From: UMGS902 sp045538895
Lineage (GTDB): Bacteria > Bacillota > Clostridia > Oscillospirales > CAG-272
Direction of reading: 5' to 3'
NCBI GenBank assembly: GCA_045538895.1
Contig: JAZQEH010000093.1
Coordinates: forward strand, 1 to 11,231
Length of the DNA stretch: 11,231 nucleotides
Within the stretch, counting starts at the first letter, position 1; each line of letters begins with the position of its first letter. A program made the translations under genes and the position numbers. A model generated the notes under the pieces. That model did not search any database, was not told the origin of the DNA, and saw only the letters and a list, made by a program, of their open reading frames with translations. Below, piece by piece: positions 6,625 to 11,231 of the stretch.

Positions 6625-7596
6625 ATGAACGAAAAAAAGTTTAAATTGTTTGATTTTAATAAAGATGGAAAAGGTGTAAGCAAGCACGAAAGCGACGGCC
6701 CTCCGAACCTCATCGGCTTTTTCAAGCAATACAAACGTAAGTTTGGACGACTTATAAGCGTTAACATTTTATACGTGCTCGGTTGCTTTCCGCTTTTCTT
6801 TCTCGGATTCTACTTTGCCGGCTACGGTGCAATAAAAAGCTCGGTTCATATGGACACACTGTTCCCCATTGTCGATGCTCTCTCAAAGCTCAGCCCCTCG
6901 CCCGTTACAGATTCATTAAGTGCAGTTTTTGCACTTCCGTCTACACTGACTGTAAATACAACGCTTTCGTTAGTCTTTTGCGGTCTTTCGCTTTTGATTC
7001 TGTTCACGTGGGGACTCACCAACGTTGGATGCACATACATTTTGCGTAACTTCTGCAAGGGCGATCCCGTATTTGCATTTTCCGACTTCTGGTATGCAAT
7101 AAAAAGGAACGTGCGACAAGGTATAATCATAGGAATTATTGATATTCTTGCAAGTGGATTGCTGATGTTCAACGTATCATTCTATTTTGCAAGAATTGAC
7201 GGAACATTTCTTGCAGGAATCATGTTCTACATTTCGCTTGCAATGCTGATCATATTCTTCTTTATGCGTTTTTACATGTATATCCTGCTTGTTACGTTTG
7301 ACCTTTCTATATTTAAAATTCTGAAGAACTCTCTGATTTTCTCAATTCTCGGTTTCAAACGTAATTTCATGGCGGCTCTCGGCATTGTTGTGCTTGTTGT
7401 GCTGAACTTGATGGTATTCTTCTTTGTTCAACCGCTTGGTATAGTTCTTCCCCTTGTGCTTACTGTTGCAAACGGAGCATTTATGTCAACCTACGCAGCA
7501 TGGTTCAAGATTAAAGAAATCATGATTGACCCTTACGCAGAAGAAAGCGACGAGGAATTTGAACCGCCAATCGCCGTTGATGACGTAACAGAATAA
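6625..7596 (+). CDS. DUF624 (YesL-family) membrane protein
   Basis: A 323-residue polytopic membrane protein. After a charged N-terminal stretch of about 40 residues comes GFFKQYKRKFGRLISVNILY with the first helix (about 43-66), then helices at roughly 112-140, 165-187, 197-224, 247-268 and 270-292, and an acidic C-terminal tail (DEEFEPP). The aromatic/glycine first helix, the central RNFCKGDP and FWYAIKRN segment, and the length fit the DUF624/YesL family found throughout Firmicutes. YesL in B. subtilis lies in a pectin-use locus, but the biochemical role of the family is not established. Residues about 72-105 form a long loop that is an insertion compared with short YesL proteins. The start is clear, with GGAGGA 5 bases upstream. 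It is the last gene of the proC unit, ending 4 bases before a terminator. Confidence 0.82.
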   Translation: MNEKKFKLFDFNKDGKGVSKHESDGPPNLIGFFKQYKRKFGRLISVNILYVLGCFPLFFLGFYFAGYGAIKSSVHMDTLFPIVDALSKLSPSPVTDSLSAVFALPSTLTVNTTLSLVFCGLSLLILFTWGLTNVGCTYILRNFCKGDPVFAFSDFWYAIKRNVRQGIIIGIIDILASGLLMFNVSFYFARIDGTFLAGIMFYISLAMLIIFFFMRFYMYILLVTFDLSIFKILKNSLIFSILGFKRNFMAALGIVVLVVLNLMVFFFVQPLGIVLPLVLTVANGAFMSTYAAWFKIKEIMIDPYAEESDEEFEPPIAVDDVTE

Positions 7597-7600
7597 AACT

Positions 7601-7632
7601 AAAAAATGACTGCTTTGAAGCAGTCATTTTTT
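7601..7632. terminator. Bidirectional intrinsic terminator
   Basis: A near-perfect palindrome: six A, TGACTGC (7607-7613), a TTTGAA loop, GCAGTCA (7620-7626), six T. Both strands have a T-run after the stem. It lies 4 bases after the DUF624 stop on the + strand and contains the stop codon of the minus-strand acetyltransferase (7624-7626), so it ends both converging operons. Confidence 0.85.
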
Positions 7633-8061
7633 CATTTCCATATACGGCAAAACACTGTAGCCGCATTTTTTATATACGTGTACGGCGTTTTCATTTTCGG
7701 CTTCAACCTCTAAGCGTAAAACCGACTCTGCATATTTTTCTTCAACATACTTAAGAAAATGGCTGCCTATTCCCTTTCCTCTGTATTCGTTTTTAACATA
7801 TATATCTTCAATCCATATACATGTTTTTCCGAATTCTGTAGAGAAGCTCTTCGCCAACATACCATATCCTTGTATATTCCCGTTATCATCAAAGACATAG
7901 CCTTCAAGGAAAGGACATTCTCCGATACAGTTATCCACATCCGCTTCAAATATCTCCTCCGAACCGTTGCTGAATACTGCAGGCGAAGCATAAAAAACAC
8001 GCATCATTTCAATAACTGCGTTTTTGTCTTTTTCTTCCATTTTTCTGAATATTACGCTCAT
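7624..8061 (-). CDS. GNAT N-acetyltransferase
   Basis: A 145-residue single-domain acetyl-CoA-dependent N-acetyltransferase. The acetyl-CoA binding loop is RGKGIG at 94-99, preceded by IEDIYVKNEY (84-93), a typical beta 4 strand leading to motif A, and followed by LEVEAENENAVHVYKKCGY, the usual motif B with its Asn, Ala and Tyr near the C-terminus. The N-terminal region with EMMRVFYASPAV is like that of small GNATs related to aminoglycoside 6'-N-acetyltransferases and to protein acetylases, but no substrate can be claimed. GGAGGAG 9 bases before the ATG lies inside the 3' end of the NimA-like gene, from which it is separated by one base, so translation is probably coupled. It is the last gene of the minus-strand run. 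Confidence 0.92.
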   Translation of the reverse strand: MSVIFRKMEEKDKNAVIEMMRVFYASPAVFSNGSEEIFEADVDNCIGECPFLEGYVFDDNGNIQGYGMLAKSFSTEFGKTCIWIEDIYVKNEYRGKGIGSHFLKYVEEKYAESVLRLEVEAENENAVHVYKKCGYSVLPYMEMKK

Positions 8062-8062
8062 T

Positions 8063-8539
8063 TTATGACTCCTCCACCAATTTGCCGCAGATATGCTCTG
8101 GTGTTAATTCCAGTAGCAACGTTCTGTGCGCATGTTTCTCAACTTCCGCTTTAATATACTCACTGTCCTGCGTGAATTTGTAACTGAGTTTTGTTGTAAT
8201 ATCGACAATTCTGTGCGGATCGCTTACAATCTCCACTCTACCAAACACAATGACACTTTTAATGTTCAATGCCCATTGACCGTCTTTGCGATAGCCCTCA
8301 TCGTATGTACAAAAAGAAACTTTATTATCTCTTTTCAGCGCATCAAGTCTATGCCCACCGTTTCCGCAGTGAAAATAGATCTTGCCGTCTTCATCATTAT
8401 AAAAATGATTCATCGGCATGCCATAAGGATAATTATTATCCCCGATTACCGAAAGTACGCCCCTCTTCTCTGTTTTAAGTATACGCACACATTCTTCAAT
8501 AGACAATTCTTTATTTTTTCTGACCAATTCTCTGAACAT
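8063..8539 (-). CDS. NimA-like pyridoxamine 5'-phosphate oxidase-fold protein
   Basis: A 158-residue split-barrel flavin-binding-fold protein. The pattern is that of the NimA/NimC subfamily: RGVLSVIGDNNYPYGMPMNH (26-45) on the first strands, KIYFHCGNGGHRLDALKRD (53-71) and KVSFCTYDEG (73-82). Known Nim proteins are 5-nitroimidazole reductases linked to metronidazole resistance in anaerobes, but many relatives are general flavoproteins with unknown substrates, so resistance should not be assumed. There is no signal peptide or membrane segment. It begins 3 bases after the glycosylase stop, and its GGAG ribosome binding site lies in the last codons of that gene. It is probably translated in sequence with its neighbours. 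Confidence 0.88.
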   Translation of the reverse strand: MFRELVRKNKELSIEECVRILKTEKRGVLSVIGDNNYPYGMPMNHFYNDEDGKIYFHCGNGGHRLDALKRDNKVSFCTYDEGYRKDGQWALNIKSVIVFGRVEIVSDPHRIVDITTKLSYKFTQDSEYIKAEVEKHAHRTLLLELTPEHICGKLVEES

Positions 8540-8542
8540 TTT

Positions 8543-9097
8543 TCATTCTCCGCTTTTGTATAAATAGCAGTCCTTATCGTGCGAATATATAACACCAATC
8601 GCCTGCAAGTATGAATAAATAATAACCGAGCCGACAAATGTCATTCCTCTGCTTTGCAGATCCTTTGAAACAGCATCCGATAAGGAATTTGTTGTTTTTT
8701 CTGTTTCGTAAACGGTTTTACCTCCGGTAAACGTCTTCAAATAGTTATAAAAAGTGCCATACTCTTCCGCTATCTCTTTAAAAATTCTGCTGTTATTTAT
8801 GCTTGCTATGATTTTACGCTTGTTTCTTATAATACCTTTGTTTGCTAACAATTCATTTACTTTGTTTTCATCAAAAAGGATTACTTTATTCAAATCAAAA
8901 CCGTCATATGCCTTTATGAAGTTATCCCTTTTATTCAGTACACATTCCCATGACAATCCCGCTTGAAACGACTCCAGAATCAACATTTCATAAAGATATT
9001 TATCATCGAAATTCGGTTTACACCATTCGTTATCATGGTAGTCAACATATAGAGCGTTGCCAAGGTTGCACCATTTGCATCTTTTTTTGTTAATCAT
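8543..9097 (-). CDS. tag: DNA-3-methyladenine glycosylase I
   Basis: Removes 3-methyladenine from alkylated DNA, starting base excision repair. The 184 residues match E. coli Tag (187). The structural zinc ligands of Tag are conserved: Cys7 and His21 (in YHDNEW) near the N-terminus, and His173 and Cys177 (HDKDC) at the C-terminus. The catalytic region LESFQAGLSW (41-50) aligns with E. coli Glu38 and Trp46 as Glu42 and Trp50, and SRGMTFVGSVI is the conserved later helix. The ATG overlaps the stop of the upstream gene in an ATGA, and there is no clear Shine-Dalgarno sequence, so it is probably translated by re-initiation. A repair gene among small-molecule enzymes fits a role in protection from DNA-damaging compounds, which is an inference. 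Confidence 0.95.
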   Translation of the reverse strand: MINKKRCKWCNLGNALYVDYHDNEWCKPNFDDKYLYEMLILESFQAGLSWECVLNKRDNFIKAYDGFDLNKVILFDENKVNELLANKGIIRNKRKIIASINNSRIFKEIAEEYGTFYNYLKTFTGGKTVYETEKTTNSLSDAVSKDLQSRGMTFVGSVIIYSYLQAIGVIYSHDKDCYLYKSGE

Positions 9098-10095
9098 ATT
9101 ACCAACGGATGTTCTAAAAGCGTTACTTTCTTATTTGTCGCATCTAATTCCACATAGCAACCAATAGGCATTGTAAACATCGGATGTGTGTGGCAACAGT
9201 CGAATTCCGCCAAGCATGGAACACCGCAACCATCCAATACTTCCATTAAGATTTCATACGGTTTTCTTCCTGTTCCGTTATCGTCAAACTTTTCGTGTTT
9301 ACCAAGAATAATTCCTCCAACCTTGTCAAACACTCCCGCTAACTTCAGCAAGGAAAAAGAGCGTTCAATCGTACAAGCATCTTTCAAGGAGTCTTCTATA
9401 AGCAGAATATCTCCCTCCTTGATTTCCGGCATATATTCGGTTCCGAAAATGCCTTGCATTGTGTTCAGGTTTCCTCCAATCAAGCGACCTTTGCAAATAC
9501 CGGGAGTCACACTTACCCAACTGTTTTTATATTCGTCTTTTCCTCTGTCCTGCTGACTCCAATTGATAAATTCATCCGTCCACACTGATGGCATCTTATA
9601 CTCATAAGGTAAGGAAACATCGTCACAAATGATACTTTTGAAATGCTCGAATGTCCAATCAACAAATGGAGGAAACTCGCCGAAAGAAGATGCTAATGCC
9701 GGACCGTAAAAAGTAACGAGTCCTGTTTTGGCATATATACCCAGAAGCAGAGCCGTTGTGTCGGAGTATCCAATAATAATCTTAGGATGCTTCTTCAAAT
9801 ATTCATAATCAATATAAGGCAGTATAGAATTAGTATTAAATCCGCCTATTGCAGCCATCAATACGTGCACATCACTGTTATACAGCAACTGATTAAACTC
9901 ATCAGCACGTTCTTTGATACTGCCGGAACGATAATAATCTTGTCTTCCGCAAAGAGTTCCGTCAATAATGCGAATACCTTTGGAAGTTAAATACTCTTTT
10001 CCTCGGTTGTACCGTACAGGTACTGTTGCCGAAATAGGCGATGATGAAGAGAAAACGCCTATTGTCAATTTCTCTTTTAACATTTCAGCTTTCAT
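9094..10095 (-). CDS. Peptidase S66 LD-carboxypeptidase / MccF-like protein
   Basis: A cytoplasmic serine peptidase of family S66, which holds LdcA (cuts L,D-linked D-Ala from tetrapeptides in peptidoglycan recycling) and MccF (destroys microcin C-type peptide-nucleotide antibiotics). The catalytic triad is readable with this start: Ser111 in GYSDTT, Glu234 in LIEDS, and His302 in CHTHPMFTMPIG. The spacings of 123 and 68 residues are close to those of MccF (Ser118, Glu243, His311). At 333 residues and with the TYGPAL-like FYGPAL (129-134) and a long middle loop, it looks closer to MccF than to short LdcA, but this is a judgement by eye. The start at 10095 is chosen for GAGG 5 bases upstream; an ATG 11 codons earlier overlaps the nucleotidyltransferase end and has a weaker site. 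Its stop overlaps the tag start by 4 bases. Confidence 0.92.
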   Translation of the reverse strand: MKAEMLKEKLTIGVFSSSSPISATVPVRYNRGKEYLTSKGIRIIDGTLCGRQDYYRSGSIKERADEFNQLLYNSDVHVLMAAIGGFNTNSILPYIDYEYLKKHPKIIIGYSDTTALLLGIYAKTGLVTFYGPALASSFGEFPPFVDWTFEHFKSIICDDVSLPYEYKMPSVWTDEFINWSQQDRGKDEYKNSWVSVTPGICKGRLIGGNLNTMQGIFGTEYMPEIKEGDILLIEDSLKDACTIERSFSLLKLAGVFDKVGGIILGKHEKFDDNGTGRKPYEILMEVLDGCGVPCLAEFDCCHTHPMFTMPIGCYVELDATNKKVTLLEHPLVI

Positions 10096-10117
10096 TTTAA
10101 CCTCATTTTTAAAAATC

Positions 10118-10732
10118 TTATTTTTCATTCAGCCTTTTTATATACGAAATCCAATTTTCCAAAGTTTCCATGCTAAACACCGAAAGTGCTTTCTGATAGT
10201 GATCAAAAGCTGTGGGGAAATTGTCCCTCATCCAATTTAGTGACTTTTTCGGTCCTAAATACGGGTGCTGCATCATATCGCAAAAGATTTCAAGACTATC
10301 AATCAGCACCCAGTGCCACCTAAACATTCCCTCTGCGTCATTTCTCTTTACACGTTCAAACATTTTCGTACACCAATCAATATTTGCTTGAATTTCTGCC
10401 TTTGTTTTGCACGGTCGGTTATGCAAATATGTTAGAATTTGTTTTTGAAGTGTCAGTCCTACGTCCTCACTATCCAAAATAACCTTACCGTCAAATATCT
10501 GTATAAAATCGTTATAGTCATATTCACCTTTAAAATACGATACAGGGTATATAAAAACATCCAACTGCACCCCATTAACAAATGATGTGTCGTGATATTG
10601 CTCGTGCTCGGATGAAATAACCAATGCATCAAAATCGCTATTAAGATTATTTGTTCCATTGGCATATGAACCGTAAACGATAATAGAGAGCGGACTATAT
10701 GCCCGTTTTATGTAATCTATAATCTGTTCCAA
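10118..10732 (-). CDS. MNT-fold nucleotidyltransferase
   Basis: A 204-residue protein with an N-terminal nucleotidyltransferase domain of the DNA polymerase beta (MNT) type. It has the motif GSYANG (21-26) followed by NSDFD (31-35), giving the metal-binding Asp33 and Asp35, and a third acid at Asp58 in QLDVF. All three catalytic acids are thus present, so it could be active. The C-terminal 100 residues are helical and resemble those of stand-alone nucleotidyltransferases near aminoglycoside-type enzymes. Minimal MNT antitoxins are usually shorter and lie beside a HEPN gene, and none is seen here. The start is read as TTG at 10732, because GAGGTGA ends 5 bases before it. The in-frame GTG at 10741 lies inside that ribosome binding site. 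It precedes the S66 peptidase gene by 22 bases. Confidence 0.88.
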   Translation of the reverse strand: MEQIIDYIKRAYSPLSIIVYGSYANGTNNLNSDFDALVISSEHEQYHDTSFVNGVQLDVFIYPVSYFKGEYDYNDFIQIFDGKVILDSEDVGLTLQKQILTYLHNRPCKTKAEIQANIDWCTKMFERVKRNDAEGMFRWHWVLIDSLEIFCDMMQHPYLGPKKSLNWMRDNFPTAFDHYQKALSVFSMETLENWISYIKRLNEK

Positions 10733-10786
10733 ATAAATCACCTCAAATACTTTGATTTATACATCCGTACAGTCGCATAAGATGTT

Positions 10787-10820
10787 GCACCAAGTTAGCA
10801 CCAAACTTACGCCAAGGCTA
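10787..10820 (-). repeat. Three imperfect 11-12-bp tandem repeats upstream of the nucleotidyltransferase
   Basis: In + orientation the units are GCACCAAGTTA (10787-10797), GCACCAAACTTA (10798-10809) and CGCCAAGGCTA (10810-10820). They lie in the 125-base gap between the kinase-like gene and the nucleotidyltransferase start. The spacing of about one helical turn could place repeated binding sites on one face of the DNA. No convincing promoter is seen beside them; a TATAAA (minus strand, about 10755-10760) lacks a matching -35 element. Confidence 0.4.
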
Positions 10821-10857
10821 GCTCCTGCTCTGTTCTACAAATTAGAATTTGACGGTA

Positions 10858-11231
10858 TTACAACAGCTTTATCTCATTGGCAATCATAGCCACGTTTTTG
10901 GCGTTGGTATCAATTTTAATGGTATTGAGTGCTTGATACATCGGTATTCTTGCTATGCTTCGCTCAATTATATCTTCAGAACGGATACCTCTTTCTACAT
11001 CCATTGATAATCTTTCGCACAGGGTCTGTTCATGCCCTACAAGCGAGATGCTTTTCACCTCACAGTTCGGTGTATCCAGCTTCTCAAGTATAGAATTGAT
11101 AATACTCTGCTCGTGCATCACCCAACAAAAAATGATATTCTGGTATGCAGAACACTTTACAAAATTATGGAGCAAGTAACAAATATTATTCATCACCATT
11201 GCTTTTGTTTCATCGGTTACTTGGAACGGAC
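10858..11231 (-). CDS. P-loop kinase-like protein, N-terminal part missing
   Basis: The open frame runs to the right edge of the window without a stop, so the true start and the expected nucleotide-binding P-loop lie outside; 124 residues are visible. The visible part resembles the C-terminal two thirds of small AAA_33/nucleoside-kinase-like proteins. A hydrophobic strand followed by WVMHEQ (core strand and helix), then LVGHEQTLCERLSMD, then RGIRSEDIIERSIAR (an Arg-rich region like a kinase lid), and a terminal strand IKIDT. Such proteins phosphorylate small molecules, and some act in antibiotic resistance (for example TmrB- or chloramphenicol phosphotransferase-like enzymes), but the substrate is unknown here. 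The internal ATG at 11199 is not likely to be the start, as no ribosome binding site precedes it and conserved-looking sequence continues upstream. Confidence 0.6.
   Translation of the reverse strand, partial: PFQVTDETKAMVMNNICYLLHNFVKCSAYQNIIFCWVMHEQSIINSILEKLDTPNCEVKSISLVGHEQTLCERLSMDVERGIRSEDIIERSIARIPMYQALNTIKIDTNAKNVAMIANEIKLL

Noticed and set aside
7601..7632. Short palindrome considered as a mobile-element end or attachment site
   Set aside because: Stem with T-runs on both strands at the meeting point of two converging operons is fully explained as a bidirectional terminator, and no recombinase gene is nearby.
10096..10128. Longer start (ATG at 10128) for the S66 peptidase
   Set aside because: It would overlap the nucleotidyltransferase by 11 bases and has a short-spaced, weaker AAGG site; the ATG at 10095 has GAGG at 5 bases and fits the usual family N-terminus.
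10118..10741. Toxin-antitoxin pair of the MNT/HEPN type
   Set aside because: The MNT-like protein is longer than minimal MNT antitoxins and no HEPN gene (with its RX4-6H motif) is next to it; the neighbours are a kinase-like protein and a peptidase.

Overview
The window looks like a chromosomal segment of a low-GC, spore-forming member of the Clostridia, probably a gut Oscillospirales-type lineage. This is inferred from a DacF-type D,D-carboxypeptidase, a SpoIIM-like membrane protein, a DUF624 (YesL) protein, GGAGG-type ribosome binding sites and AT-rich intergenic DNA. No species can be assigned from sequence alone. I see no tRNA, rRNA, CRISPR array, transposase or integrase.

Left part (1-5000), all genes on the minus strand. 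Bases 1-290 hold no convincing gene but several hairpins, including a long imperfect one at 70-128. Then come, in order along the + coordinate: a cysteine-rich protein of unknown function (25 Cys in 280 residues); a small P-loop protein; glucose-6-phosphate isomerase (pgi); a secreted penicillin-binding D-alanyl-D-alanine carboxypeptidase of the DacF type; and a RimJ/RimL-like GNAT acetyltransferase. Several of these appear to be single transcription units, with readable sigma-A-type promoters before the acetyltransferase, pgi and the P-loop gene.

Middle part (5000-7600), plus strand. A strong extended -10 promoter, divergent from the acetyltransferase promoter, drives proC (pyrroline-5-carboxylate reductase, last step of proline synthesis). 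It is followed by a five-helix SpoIIM-like membrane protein and a DUF624 membrane protein. Short gaps suggest one operon, closed by a bidirectional terminator at 7601-7632.

Right part (7600-11231), minus strand. A tightly packed run is read from right to left: the C-terminal part of a P-loop kinase-like protein (cut by the window edge), a small MNT-fold nucleotidyltransferase, a peptidase S66 LD-carboxypeptidase/MccF-like protein, DNA-3-methyladenine glycosylase I (tag), a NimA-like flavin-fold protein, and a second GNAT acetyltransferase. The last four are joined by gaps or overlaps of 4 bp or less, so they are very probably one transcript. Each of the six families includes members that modify, cleave or repair damage from toxic small molecules. 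The run may therefore be a mixed stress or resistance cassette, but the sequence shows only the families and the linkage, not the substrates.

I found no clearly new system. The best leads are the cysteine-rich family, the detoxification-like cassette, and the structured non-coding left end.
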